DNA of 64,000 nucleotides, taken from Lachnospiraceae bacterium. Its GTDB lineage: Bacteria > Bacillota > Clostridia > Lachnospirales > Lachnospiraceae. Positions 51,849 to 61,088 of the stretch are shown here, piece by piece. Positions within the stretch are counted from its first letter, which is position 1, and each line of letters begins with the position of its first letter. The translations under genes were made by a program, and so were the position numbers. The DNA is taken from the NCBI GenBank assembly GCA_016281335.1, contig JAEEIK010000110.1, forward strand, positions 1 to 64,000, in the 5' to 3' direction. The notes under the pieces were generated by a model that worked only from the letters and a program-made list of their open reading frames with translations, was not told where the DNA came from and made no database searches.

Positions 51849-52825
51849 ATACCCCTGAGCATCAGATGTAACGCTCTTACACTTATACCGGATACTGCCG
51901 CGGCAGCCCGGTTTTTTAATCGTCCTTCCCTGTCTTTGCTGACGGCCTTTCCCATCAGCTTTATATCCCTGTATACCCTGTTTCTGAGAGCGCTGTTCTC
52001 TTCAAAAGGCATTTCGGAAAGTATCTGAGAGCAGGCCGAAAAATGTCTTCCCAAAGCAGCCTTATGGCAGGCAGGCCTCGCTTTATTCACGCGCTTGACC
52101 ATTTCCCTGCTGTGCAGGTAATATGCCCTGTTGCGGCTAGCCTGGGTAGTATAGATCGTGCTCTGTTTATCCTGCACATAATGATAGCAGACCTTATACC
52201 CTACCGCGAGCCTCCCGGCTCCCATAAACAGTCTGTATATGGTGCCCATATCCTCGGCTTCGGTCCCTTCCGGGAAGGTCACCTTATCCCAGAGGCTTTT
52301 TTTACTCAGATAGCCCCAGGGCACGCTCATGATATCTTTCTGATAAAGCAGGGCTTTAAGCACTTCATCGCCCTCATATACATTTACGAGATGAGAACAG
52401 CTGCAGGAACCGCAGTCCGTACAGCAGCCTGCCCCTGCTTTGGTGTTGATCTCCTGACGCAACGGCTTGTCATGACCGCAGGCAGAAATATCGGCATCGT
52501 TTTCTTCCAGCAGTTTTCTTAAATAAGTAAGATAACAGCTCTCCACATAGTCATCGCTGTCAACGAAACAGATCAGCTTACCCGAGGCATTTACGATACC
52601 TGCGTTCCGCGCCCCCGCAGCGCCCGAATGTATGGGATGAAGCGCCCGTATCCTCTTATCCGCTGCGGCCAGTTCATCGCATACGGCAGCGGATCCGTCC
52701 GTAGAAGCATCATCCACCAGAATGATCTCATAGTTTTCATCATCCTGTTTAAGCAGACTCTCCACACAGCCGCCGAGATGTCTGATGGAATTATAAACCG
52801 GCACTATCACGCTTATCTTGTCCAT
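51818..52825 (-). CDS. GT2 glycosyltransferase
   Basis: 335-aa GT-A enzyme: KISVIVPVYNSIRHLGGCVE, VDDASTDGSAAVCDELA, FVDSDDYVESCYLTYL, then EGTEAEDMGTIYRLF. A cysteine-rich patch (AGAGCCTDCGSCSC, about residues 130-143) interrupts the middle and is unusual for GT2. The ATG at 52825 has GGAG 7 nt upstream, better than the ATG at 52831. Last gene of unit E, with its 3' end converging on the plus-strand gene. Confidence 0.88.
   Translation of the reverse strand: MDKISVIVPVYNSIRHLGGCVESLLKQDDENYEIILVDDASTDGSAAVCDELAAADKRIRALHPIHSGAAGARNAGIVNASGKLICFVDSDDYVESCYLTYLRKLLEENDADISACGHDKPLRQEINTKAGAGCCTDCGSCSCSHLVNVYEGDEVLKALLYQKDIMSVPWGYLSKKSLWDKVTFPEGTEAEDMGTIYRLFMGAGRLAVGYKVCYHYVQDKQSTIYTTQASRNRAYYLHSREMVKRVNKARPACHKAALGRHFSACSQILSEMPFEENSALRNRVYRDIKLMGKAVSKDREGRLKNRAAAAVSGISVRALHLMLRGIYLSSTRRLM
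51887..51917 (+). terminator. Candidate terminator of the plus-strand gene, inside the converging GT2 coding sequence
   Basis: ACCGG-ATA-CTGC-CGCG-GCAG-C-CCGGT followed by TTTTT: outer 5-bp and inner 4-bp stems, T run at 51912-51917, 39 nt after the acetyltransferase stop. It falls within codons of the minus-strand GT2 gene, so a chance structure is possible. Confidence 0.5.
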
Positions 52826-52827
52826 AT

Positions 52828-53898
52828 TCATTCTCCGAAAAAACTCTTTAGCTTTTTTGCAAAAACTTCCCTGTCGTAATCATTTTCCCTGAGCAGCGCA
52901 TACTGTCGCTTAAGCTCGTCATCGTCTATATCCTTAATGATATCTCCTGTCTCATCAAAGCTCTTAAAGCCGCCGCCGGGTATCTTATTGCCTTTAAGTA
53001 TGCCGCTGTAGGTCAACGGTATGGTGTCTAAGAATATCGCCTCCTGCAGCACTCCCGAAGTCTGTATGGAATATTTCTCCTCCGGATAGGGCAGTACCAC
53101 GAACCTGGCTTTTCCCAGCATCTTAAGATATTCATCTCTTTCGGGATACTCATCCCTTATCTCTATATTATCTTTTGCAGACTTCTTTAAGTTTTCAAAT
53201 CTTTCCCTGTCATAAAATCTTCCGACTATCAGTAAGGGATAGCCGTTTTGGTTGAAAGCTTCCACAGCTTCCTCCAGCTTCTTATCGGGATTCATCGTCC
53301 CTAAGATCACCGCATGATCTTCTTTTTTATCTGCCCTGAAACGCTCATATATCCGGGGTTCATAGCTGTAGTCAGGTATAAAGATGCTTTCGGTATTCTT
53401 AAATGAAAAGCCCGGTCCCGTGGAGATCATGCCTTTTATCTTTTTCTGCGCTCTCTCAAATATCTTCTGTTTGATACGTGAAAGCAGTCCGCCCTCAAAG
53501 CCGCCTATAAAGCTGTTTGCATAGACTGTCCTTCCCTTATTCCCGAAAAGCGCCATGTACAGGAAGAAGTAAAACTCCGTATTGAAAAACCAGACGATAT
53601 CTGCATCCGTTTTAAGACACTCGCTTATGTTCACGAACATCTTGAGCTTATTGAATATCTTCTCGGCCAGGCTGTTCCTGCCCTTCATCAGTATGTGGTG
53701 CTTCAGTTTTCTGTATGACTCTTCCTTTTTTATCCCGGCAGCTTTAAGTATCACTGCAGGCGCAGCCACAGACAGCTCATAAGAAAGGTCTCTCAGCATT
53801 TCCCTGTATTCACTTAATACCTTAGGCGCATGTCCGACGGCAGTGCCTTCCACATCGCATCTGCCCTGGTATTCCGCCATCACTATACGCTTACTCAT
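52828..53898 (-). CDS. GT-B glycosyltransferase (GT4-like)
   Basis: 356 aa. The N-terminal half is weakly conserved; the donor half is recognisable: HAVILGTMNPDKKLEEAVEA, LLIVGRFYDRERFENLKKSA, then YEKMLG-type region (DEYLKMLGKARFVVLPYPEE) and QTSGVLQEAIFLDTIPLTY. The usual EX7E is not clear, so the subfamily is uncertain. The ATG overlaps the upstream stop (ATGA). Confidence 0.75.
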   Translation of the reverse strand: MSKRIVMAEYQGRCDVEGTAVGHAPKVLSEYREMLRDLSYELSVAAPAVILKAAGIKKEESYRKLKHHILMKGRNSLAEKIFNKLKMFVNISECLKTDADIVWFFNTEFYFFLYMALFGNKGRTVYANSFIGGFEGGLLSRIKQKIFERAQKKIKGMISTGPGFSFKNTESIFIPDYSYEPRIYERFRADKKEDHAVILGTMNPDKKLEEAVEAFNQNGYPLLIVGRFYDRERFENLKKSAKDNIEIRDEYPERDEYLKMLGKARFVVLPYPEEKYSIQTSGVLQEAIFLDTIPLTYSGILKGNKIPGGGFKSFDETGDIIKDIDDDELKRQYALLRENDYDREVFAKKLKSFFGE

Positions 53899-54686
53899 AT
53901 CTCAATACCGTTTTCTTTAAGAAAGGCTTTCATCTCTTCGTAATCCGTAAATTCCTTTTTCCAGCCGTGTACGGCGTAAGGCGGCTTCCCGCATTTAACA
54001 CTGTCCCTTAAACCGTACTCCAGGGCAAAGGCCCTGCCTGTCTCCACATCTGCGGGTTTAAAATCATTTCTGTTATCGCTTCCGCATACTCCGAAAAAGA
54101 TATCCTCGTTCCTTTTTATGAACCAGTATATCTTTCTCCAGCCATACTGCTCTATCAGCCTGATGCAGCTCTCATTCCTTCTTAATGAAAAACCGCCGTT
54201 ACCCATGGTGATGCCACAGCCCTTTTTCTTAAGACATCTGATCGTAAAGCCCGGAAAGCCTTCTTTCTTCGGGAACAGCCACTCCCATATCCTCCGTTCC
54301 GGTATCCAGGGCGCGCCGTAATAATCAAAAGCTTTATCGATAAATTCACTTATACGGTCCCTATCCTGCCATAAGGTTGCATCCGGCTGGGCTATCAGCA
54401 TATACTCCCATTTATCAAAACGTTTATAAAAAGCCGTTGAAAGCAGCAGTCTGTTATATGCCCTTATGCCCTTAAAGAAACGGTCATCAAAGCGTTCAAA
54501 CAAAGCTCCCGCATATCTGTTCTCATACCAGGAAACGTCAAGGCTTTCGGGAACAACAAAAATCTTTGCGCTCTCAAGCACATCAAAATATCTGCCGACG
54601 CATTTTTCTTCATCGGCATCAAAGCTCTTTTTATATGCCGGAATGACCGTTATGTATCTGTCCTGCATCTCCTGGCATGACCTCAC
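53895..54686 (-). CDS. DUF5672-type putative glycosyltransferase
   Basis: 263 aa. ITVIPAYKKSFDADEEKC, YNRLLLSTAFYKRFDKWEYM, LIAQPDATLW, YYGAPWIPERRIWEWL and GNGGFSLRRNESCIRLIEQY, NEDIFFG match the DUF5672 pattern, thought to be GT-A-like. Start is a GTG overlapping the upstream stop (GTGA); an ATG 18 nt downstream is possible. Biochemical role not established. Confidence 0.75.
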   Translation of the reverse strand: MRSCQEMQDRYITVIPAYKKSFDADEEKCVGRYFDVLESAKIFVVPESLDVSWYENRYAGALFERFDDRFFKGIRAYNRLLLSTAFYKRFDKWEYMLIAQPDATLWQDRDRISEFIDKAFDYYGAPWIPERRIWEWLFPKKEGFPGFTIRCLKKKGCGITMGNGGFSLRRNESCIRLIEQYGWRKIYWFIKRNEDIFFGVCGSDNRNDFKPADVETGRAFALEYGLRDSVKCGKPPYAVHGWKKEFTDYEEMKAFLKENGIEI

Positions 54687-55810
54687 TTTATACTCTCTTC
54701 ATAAGCTTTTTCCACAGTCTCCGTCATCCTGTCCCATGAAAAACGCTCGCTTTCCGCAATGACATTATTCCTGAACTCTTCCTGCCTGCCTTCGGTAAAA
54801 TACAGGTCTATGGCAGACTTAAGCCCCTCTGTATCTTCGGGTTCCACCACATAACCGGTCCTGTTGTCATCCACCACTTCGGGCAGCCCTCCCACTCTTG
54901 TGACTATCACCGGAAGGCCGAAACCGTAAGCTATCTGCACTATGCCCGACTGTGTCGCGGAACGGTAAGGACAGACACAGAGATCGGCTGCTGCAAAATA
55001 CTGCTCCACTTCCGTGTCAGGTACATAACCGTCCTTTATGCAGACGATATCCTTTATACCGTTCTCCTCTATAAGCTTTGTATACTCTTCCTTATCGCTT
55101 CCGAAATCTCCGACTATATAAAGCTTCGGTCTGACTGTGCTGCCTTTCATAGCCTTGATCAGAAGATCCAGGCCTTTGTATTTTCTGACATAGCCGAAGA
55201 AAAGTATCATAGGCTCCTTCTCATCAAGAGAAAGCAGCCCTCTTGCCTCCTCGCGCCCCATATCCTTCATCTTAAATGCGTTGTATGTGGGATGCACCTG
55301 TTTATATACCGGTATCTTCGGAAGCAGCTTTATGAAATCTTCCTTATCTCCTTCCGAATGAACTATCGCAAAAGAAGCTCTCTTAAGCGTTGCCTTAGTG
55401 AGAGCAGAATCGAAAACGAACCTCTCATGCGGAAGGACATTGTGGCAGAGAAAAGCTATCGGCGTGCCCTTCAAGTGTGAAGTAAGTCCCTGATAACAGG
55501 GTGCAAAATAAGGATGCCACCAGGATACTATCACCAGATCCGCCTTTTCTTCCCTTATCTTTTTTGCTGCGCTTATCCAGTTAAAAGGATTGGCGGTATT
55601 GATCACATATTTTGTATCTTCCACCATGAAGCTTTTATTGCTGTAGTCCCTCTGTTCCCTTTTGAACAGTATCTTCGGATATTGCATGGAATAAGAATAA
55701 CAGACCGTCTCGAATTTCTTTCGAAGCGCTCTGACCAATAAGCCCGTATAATGTGATATTCCGCCCTTGTATGGATATACAGGCCCGATCACCACTATCT
55801 TTTTTAACAT
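54683..55810 (-). CDS. GT4 glycosyltransferase
   Basis: 375-aa GT-B enzyme: KIVVIGPVYPYKGGISHYTG, ILFFGYVRKYKGLDLLIKAM, and the donor-site region AADLCVCPYRSATQSGIVQI, in which the first Glu of EX7E is replaced (GIVQIAYGFGLPVI), a variant common in some capsule GT4 enzymes. The ATG at 55810 has GGAG 8 nt upstream and overlaps the previous gene by 7 nt; a frame start at 55837 is less likely. Confidence 0.86.
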   Translation of the reverse strand: MLKKIVVIGPVYPYKGGISHYTGLLVRALRKKFETVCYSYSMQYPKILFKREQRDYSNKSFMVEDTKYVINTANPFNWISAAKKIREEKADLVIVSWWHPYFAPCYQGLTSHLKGTPIAFLCHNVLPHERFVFDSALTKATLKRASFAIVHSEGDKEDFIKLLPKIPVYKQVHPTYNAFKMKDMGREEARGLLSLDEKEPMILFFGYVRKYKGLDLLIKAMKGSTVRPKLYIVGDFGSDKEEYTKLIEENGIKDIVCIKDGYVPDTEVEQYFAAADLCVCPYRSATQSGIVQIAYGFGLPVIVTRVGGLPEVVDDNRTGYVVEPEDTEGLKSAIDLYFTEGRQEEFRNNVIAESERFSWDRMTETVEKAYEESIK

Positions 55811-56904
55811 ATCACACTCTCCGCATATTTCAGCCATTCATCCGTGATCTTCTTTATTCCGGCTTTTTCACGGATCTCTGCAGCTGCAAGTCCGAGTTCA
55901 TTTGCTTTATCCGGATATTCAAGGTACTTGACTATACCTGCTGCCATCTCCCTGTGATTCCCGACTTCACACAAAAGTCCGTTCATCCCGTCTTCTATCA
56001 GGGCTGCAGGTCCTCCTGCCGGACAGTCGGTAGCAAGCACCGGCAGTCCCAGCGCCATTGCTTCCATAAGGGCATTGGGCATGCCTTCAAAAGATGAAGA
56101 CAGCACATAGCAGGCTGCGTCCTTTATGCATTCCGCAACCTTATCGGTATCTCCCATTATCAGTATCTTTGCTTCCAGTTTATGACTCTTTATCCACTCC
56201 TTTAACTGAAGGAGAGAATTATCCCCGGAATCATGACCGTATATCTCCAGCACGTAGTCCGGATAGTCCTTAAGTACCAGTTCAAAGGCCTTGGCCAGTG
56301 TCATATAATCCTTTGCATAATTATGACGTCCCACAGCTACTACGGCTTTTCTGCGCTCTGATATCTGTCCCTGAGCGGCAAAGCTCTTTCCTATGGGATT
56401 AAGTATCACCCTGCTTTTCTTTCTTATCTTTTCGTTAAAGAAGTCCCTTGCTCCGGTAGTCTGGAAAACTGCCCCCGCGGTCTTTGAATAAAGATATCCC
56501 GAAAGCAGCCTGTGGACCTTCGACGAATAATCGACCTTCGGATCGCTGCGTACCGAAATGATGACCGGTACCCCTGTTCCCCCCGAAGCCAGCACTGCCC
56601 TGTAGTTTGCGCCTCTGCAGAAGGAATACACCACATCGGGTTTCTCTTTAAGCAGCAGCTCATGAAGTCTTTTCTGTCTGAGTTTTCTTTTCTTTGAAGA
56701 ACTTAAGTCCTCTTCTTCGGGACGTATGCCTATATCAAAACGCGTAACTCCCTCAGGCAGCGCAAACTCGTTTTTCTCTTCCTCTGCCGTGGCGATCCCG
56801 ACTCTGATATTCCTTGAGATCATCTCAGAGGCAAGATTGATCACGACTCTTTCCGCGCCGCCCTGTCCGAGACTGTGTATATGAAACATAACATAGTTGA
56901 TCAT
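55804..56904 (-). CDS. GT4 glycosyltransferase, GalNAc-transferase-like
   Basis: 366-aa GT-B enzyme: HSLGQGGAERVVINLASEMI, AVVAVGRHNYAKDYMTLAKA, VLSSSFEGMPNALMEAMALG with EX7E, and ATDCPAGGPAALIEDG. This pattern is close to PglH/PglJ-type GalNAc transferases, and UDP-GalNAc could be formed by the TviC-like epimerase in the same unit. The ATG overlaps the preceding gene by 4 nt. Substrate inferred only. Confidence 0.88.
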   Translation of the reverse strand: MINYVMFHIHSLGQGGAERVVINLASEMISRNIRVGIATAEEEKNEFALPEGVTRFDIGIRPEEEDLSSSKKRKLRQKRLHELLLKEKPDVVYSFCRGANYRAVLASGGTGVPVIISVRSDPKVDYSSKVHRLLSGYLYSKTAGAVFQTTGARDFFNEKIRKKSRVILNPIGKSFAAQGQISERRKAVVAVGRHNYAKDYMTLAKAFELVLKDYPDYVLEIYGHDSGDNSLLQLKEWIKSHKLEAKILIMGDTDKVAECIKDAACYVLSSSFEGMPNALMEAMALGLPVLATDCPAGGPAALIEDGMNGLLCEVGNHREMAAGIVKYLEYPDKANELGLAAAEIREKAGIKKITDEWLKYAESVIC

Positions 56905-58037
56905 TTTTTATTTACCATTTTCTCATACATATCCATCAGCATTTCGGTCTGGGCTCCCACATCAAAGCCCTTCTCTTTCAGTATGCGGATATTGTCCGAA
57001 TTATCGCCCACAGTATCCCGTGTCATTTCAACCGCCTTATCTGCCCAGAGCTTTGCGCCCTCCGACAGACTTAAAACTTTTACAAGTCCTGTCACTGCCA
57101 CTTCTTTTGTTATCGTATCCGAGATCACACAGGGCACTCCGGCTGCCTGGGCTTCCACCACGGTCCCCGGCAGACCCTCATACCTTGAAGGAAATACCAG
57201 CACATCCATTAGCTGATAGTAAGGCGCAGTATCACTCTGCATTCCCGTAAATATCACAGCTTCGTTAAGACCAAGCTCCGAGACTGTCTGACGGATGAAA
57301 GCTTCCCTTTCTCCGCCCCCCACCAGCAGGAGTTTTGCATTCTTCTTTTCTTTCTTTATCTCTTTAAATACTTCCAGAAGAAACTCGTGGTTCTTTGCAT
57401 AATGGAAGCGCCCCACATGGCCTACCACATATGCATCCTTAAGTCCGCAGTTTTCACGCAGTTCTTCTACCTTAGCCGTCGATACATTCTCCCCGGCAAA
57501 CTTATCAAGTTCCAGCGCATTGGGTATTATCTTCACCCTTCCTGCTTTATATGCGGCATTACCGAATACAGAGACTGCTGCTTCAGCCGAACAGGCAAAG
57601 AGTTCATCGGCGCAGTCTGCAAGCCCAAGCCGCATAAACCTTGTGATCAGGCCTTTAAGCCCCGGATCCGTGCCTGCGCTCCTGGCATGAGCTATCGTGC
57701 ATTTTATCCCCTTCTTTCTTGCAGCCTTAAGATATATGACAGCAGAACTGGTCATATGTCCCTGCACGATATCTATCTCAGGATGTTCTTCAAAAAAAAG
57801 CTCCAGCGCTTTCCTGTAGGCTGTCCAGTTATACAGCTTAAAACGGGGCTGTATTCTGAATATCCTGCAGCCTAAGGCTTCGGCTTCATCATCATAATGC
57901 TGCCTCTTCGGATTAAAGACCATAAAATCATAATGACATCTTTCGGGATCGAGTCTCCTTGTGATATCCATTATACGGCTCTCGGCTCCGCCGAGCTCAA
58001 GCTCTCCTATAACCTGTAATACATTGACTCTGCTCAT
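56901..58037 (-). CDS. GT4 glycosyltransferase (EpsF-like)
   Basis: 378-aa GT-B enzyme: NVLQVIGELELGGAESRIMD, VVGHVGRFHYAKNHEFLLEV, VFPSRYEGLPGTVVEAQAAG with EX7E, and ITKEVAVTGLV. This is the EpsF-type group of exopolysaccharide glycosyltransferases. Coupled to the deacetylase gene by a 4-nt overlap. Confidence 0.89.
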   Translation of the reverse strand: MSRVNVLQVIGELELGGAESRIMDITRRLDPERCHYDFMVFNPKRQHYDDEAEALGCRIFRIQPRFKLYNWTAYRKALELFFEEHPEIDIVQGHMTSSAVIYLKAARKKGIKCTIAHARSAGTDPGLKGLITRFMRLGLADCADELFACSAEAAVSVFGNAAYKAGRVKIIPNALELDKFAGENVSTAKVEELRENCGLKDAYVVGHVGRFHYAKNHEFLLEVFKEIKKEKKNAKLLLVGGGEREAFIRQTVSELGLNEAVIFTGMQSDTAPYYQLMDVLVFPSRYEGLPGTVVEAQAAGVPCVISDTITKEVAVTGLVKVLSLSEGAKLWADKAVEMTRDTVGDNSDNIRILKEKGFDVGAQTEMLMDMYEKMVNKK

Positions 58038-58798
58038 TTCACAAACTTCCCGATAAGCCGTTTGAACACAGCCGCTCCGTATTCCAGCGTTTTCATAAAG
58101 CTGTCCTTCTTGTGGGCGTTGGCGCTGATCATCCGCTCATAGTCGACAAAGCGGTCCCTGTTTTCCTCGAAGAGTTTCTCATACTCATCAAAGTCGCTGT
58201 CCTTCATCTCCCAGGTATGCACCACGAAGGTCGTGATGCCTATGGGCGCTTTCATTTCAAAACTCCTTAACATGGCTATGGGAAGGAATTTCAGCCCCTT
58301 GTACATATAGGGTCCTTCACCGTATCCGTCTGTCACATATTTAAAACCGCAGGACCTTAAAGCCTTCAGCGTATCTTCATCATAAGCATGACCGGGAGCC
58401 ATAAAGATATCACTGTGAACCCCCAGTTCCTTCAGCTTTTCCTTTCCCCTGCTTATCATCTTCTTCTGTCTCTTGTAATTGACTCCGGCAAATTCCGAAA
58501 AACCGTTCAGCGGGAATATGCCTCCGATCTTTGAGGTATATACATGATAGCAGCCGTGGAGCGCGATGCTCCAGCCCTCTGCCTTTTTCTTTTGAAGCCA
58601 CTCCGCATACAACTTTTCATCCTTAAAATCAGGATTTCTGAGTTCCTCCCTTGCCATGAGCTGTTTGTCGTGATTAAAGGGAATAACTCCTATAAGAGGC
58701 TTTATGGAATACACATCCAGAAGCCTCTCGAATCTTTCAAACGCTGCCCAGTTCATTTCGGGGCAGATATCATCTATGCGTATGACTATCTTCCTCAT
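58034..58798 (-). CDS. DUF2334-type polysaccharide deacetylase-like protein
   Basis: 254 aa. KIVIRIDDICPEMNW contains the RIDD metal/catalytic motif, IALHGCYHVY the His pair, and FMAPGHAYDEDTLKAL a third conserved block, as in NodB-like carbohydrate esterases of the DUF2334 group. No signal peptide, so it should act in the cytoplasm, perhaps on a sugar nucleotide or lipid-linked intermediate bearing N-acetyl groups. Overlaps the tviC-like gene by 4 nt. Confidence 0.85.
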   Translation of the reverse strand: MRKIVIRIDDICPEMNWAAFERFERLLDVYSIKPLIGVIPFNHDKQLMAREELRNPDFKDEKLYAEWLQKKKAEGWSIALHGCYHVYTSKIGGIFPLNGFSEFAGVNYKRQKKMISRGKEKLKELGVHSDIFMAPGHAYDEDTLKALRSCGFKYVTDGYGEGPYMYKGLKFLPIAMLRSFEMKAPIGITTFVVHTWEMKDSDFDEYEKLFEENRDRFVDYERMISANAHKKDSFMKTLEYGAAVFKRLIGKFVK

Positions 58799-59769
58799 AA
58801 GTTTTCCTTATACCAGTCTATTGCAAGTTTAATGCCTTTTGCAAAATCGAACTCCGGATCGTATCCGAGTTTTTCTCTTGCCTTTGATATATCCGCATTT
58901 GAATGCTTGATATCACCTGCCCTGTCAGGTCCGAATATGGGCTCGCGCTCTATCCCAAGCGCCCTGCAGAGTTCGTAATAGATATCTATCAATACTTCCC
59001 TGCCGCCGTAAGCCACATTGTAGGCTTCACCGGCCGCCTCACTTCCCGCAAGGGAAGCTTTAAGATTGGCCTCTATGACATTGTCTATATAGGTGAAATC
59101 CCTGGACTGCTTACCGTCACCGTTGATCGTGGGCGTTTCACCGTTTAGGAGCTGTCTTATGAATTTCGGGATCACTGCCGCATATGCGCCGTCGGGATCC
59201 TGTCTTCTTCCGAACACATTGAAATATCTGAGCGCATAGGTATCAAGTCCGTACAGCTTATGATAAAGTTTTCCGTATTCCTCTGTCACTCTTTTTGTAA
59301 GCGCGTAAGGTGAAAGCAGATTTCCTTCCTGTCCCTCTTTCTTGGGAAGCACCGGATGATCACCGTATACCGAGGAAGACGAAGCATAGATAAACTTCTT
59401 TACTCCGTTCTCCTTAGCTGCTTCCATCATCTGAAGAGTACCATGAATGTTATTAAGGTCATAGAAAAGCGGCATCTGTATGCTGCGCGGCACGCTTCCC
59501 CAGGCAGCCTCATGAAAAACATAATCCACTCCCTTGCATGCATTCATGCAGGTATCCATATCTTTGATATCACCCTTTATGAATTCATAACCTTCCCTGT
59601 TTATCAGAAGATCAACGTTTTCCTGCTTTCCGGTTGAGAGATCGTCAAGGCACCTGACCCTTCCTCCAAGGTCCAGTATGGCTTCGCATAAATTGCTTCC
59701 GATAAAGCCTGCCCCTCCCGTAACCAGATATAATGCGCCTTCCGGCAGTTTGATATCCCTGTATCCCAT
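58795..59769 (-). CDS. tviC: UDP-GlcNAc/GlcNAcA C4-epimerase (WbpP/TviC-like)
   Basis: 324 aa. [17 protein letters not shown] loop, VFHEAAWGSVPRSIQMPLFY (signature of the WbpP/TviC group acting on N-acetylated UDP-sugars), ASSSSVYGDHP and YALTKRVTEEY (Tyr/Lys), RYFNVFGRRQDPDGAYAAVI. Interconverts UDP-GlcNAc and UDP-GalNAc or their uronic acids. GGAGG lies 5 nt before the ATG at 59769, which overlaps the tviB stop by one base (TGATG). Confidence 0.93.
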   Translation of the reverse strand: MGYRDIKLPEGALYLVTGGAGFIGSNLCEAILDLGGRVRCLDDLSTGKQENVDLLINREGYEFIKGDIKDMDTCMNACKGVDYVFHEAAWGSVPRSIQMPLFYDLNNIHGTLQMMEAAKENGVKKFIYASSSSVYGDHPVLPKKEGQEGNLLSPYALTKRVTEEYGKLYHKLYGLDTYALRYFNVFGRRQDPDGAYAAVIPKFIRQLLNGETPTINGDGKQSRDFTYIDNVIEANLKASLAGSEAAGEAYNVAYGGREVLIDIYYELCRALGIEREPIFGPDRAGDIKHSNADISKAREKLGYDPEFDFAKGIKLAIDWYKENL

Positions 59770-61088
59770 CACAGCCTCCAATAAATATAATCTTCTCTGT
59801 TCTCATATTCCTTAAGATCGAACATGCCTTTCAGATCAAGGAACACTTTCTTCTTTGCATCTTTTTTAAACCATTTATCCGTCTGCTCCGTATCAAACTT
59901 TTCAAATTCTTTATGGTTTACGGCTATCACCACGGCATCCATATCCTTTATCTCACTCATGTCTGCAAATTCTATGCCGTACAGCCTCTTTGCTTCCGCA
60001 GCATCAGCCTCCGGATCGCTTATAAGCGCTTCTATGCCGTACTCCTTCAGCTCCCTGTAGATATCTATGACTTTGGTATTTCTTGTATCCGGGCAGTTTT
60101 CCTTGAAGGTAAAACCGAGTATCGCAACCTTTGCGCCCTTTACTGTCCTGTCTGCCTTGATCAGCAGCTTTACAAGACTCTCCGCAACATACTTTCCCAT
60201 ATCATCATTTATACGCCGCCCGGAAAGTATTATCTGGGAATGATAGCCCAGTTCTTCGGCTTTGTAGGTCAGATAATAGGGATCCACGCCTATGCAGTGT
60301 CCTCCCACCAGGCCGGGGAAGAATTTAAGGAAGTTCCACTTGGTCCCTGCCGCTTCCAGCACCGATCTGGTATCTATGCCCATGCGGTGGAATATCATGG
60401 AAAGCTCATTCATAAAAGCAATGTTTATGTCTCTCTGGCTGTTCTCTATGACCTTTGCCGCCTCGGCAACCTTTATTGACTGGGCTCTGTACACCCCTGC
60501 CTCTACTACCAGCGAATAAACCTTTGCCACGGTATCAAGAGTCTCTTCATCCATGCCTGATACTATCTTGGTTATGGTCTCAAGCCTGTGCACCTTATCA
60601 CCGGGATTGATACGTTCGGGAGAATAGCCTATCTTAAAGTCCGTTCCGCATTTTAAACCTGATTCCTTTTCAAGAATAGGCACACAGATATCCTCCGTCA
60701 CTCCGGGATACACCGTTGATTCAAACACCACTATGCTTCCCTTTGTAAGATTGCGTCCGAGTATCCTGCTTGCGCCTTCCACGGGAGTCAGGTCCGGCGT
60801 ATGATCATCATTGACCGGAGTGGGCACCGCCACTATATGAAAACGCGCTTCCTTAAGCTTACTCTCATCTGCGGTAAACTCCACTGCAGACTTAGCTATG
60901 ACCTCGTCCCCCACTTCCTTTGTGGGATCGATCCCCGACTTGTACAGCTCTATCTTTTCGGAATTGAGATCAAAGCCGACAACCTTGATCTTTCTCGCAA
61001 AGGCTACTGCTATGGGCATACCCACATAACCGAGCCCCACCAGCGAAAGTTTCTCTTTTCCTTCAGTCAGATCTTCATAAAGTCCCAT
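59769..61088 (-). CDS. tviB: UDP-N-acetyl-hexosamine 6-dehydrogenase (WbpO/TviB-like)
   Basis: 439 aa, UDP-sugar dehydrogenase superfamily. LSLVGLGYVGMPIAVAFARK is the NAD loop; VPTPVNDDHTPDLTPVEGA and SPERINPGDKVHRLETITKI are diagnostic of the TviB/WbpO group; GLVGGHCIGVDPYYLTYKAE holds the catalytic Cys; ILGFTFKENCPDTRNTKVID follows. Oxidises UDP-GalNAc or UDP-GlcNAc to the uronic acid. The motifs separate it from UDP-glucose dehydrogenase, so it would not supply the UDP-xylose synthase. ATG at 61088 with AGGA upstream; overlaps the polymerase gene by 14 nt. Confidence 0.94.
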   Translation of the reverse strand: MGLYEDLTEGKEKLSLVGLGYVGMPIAVAFARKIKVVGFDLNSEKIELYKSGIDPTKEVGDEVIAKSAVEFTADESKLKEARFHIVAVPTPVNDDHTPDLTPVEGASRILGRNLTKGSIVVFESTVYPGVTEDICVPILEKESGLKCGTDFKIGYSPERINPGDKVHRLETITKIVSGMDEETLDTVAKVYSLVVEAGVYRAQSIKVAEAAKVIENSQRDINIAFMNELSMIFHRMGIDTRSVLEAAGTKWNFLKFFPGLVGGHCIGVDPYYLTYKAEELGYHSQIILSGRRINDDMGKYVAESLVKLLIKADRTVKGAKVAILGFTFKENCPDTRNTKVIDIYRELKEYGIEALISDPEADAAEAKRLYGIEFADMSEIKDMDAVVIAVNHKEFEKFDTEQTDKWFKKDAKKKVFLDLKGMFDLKEYENREDYIYWRL

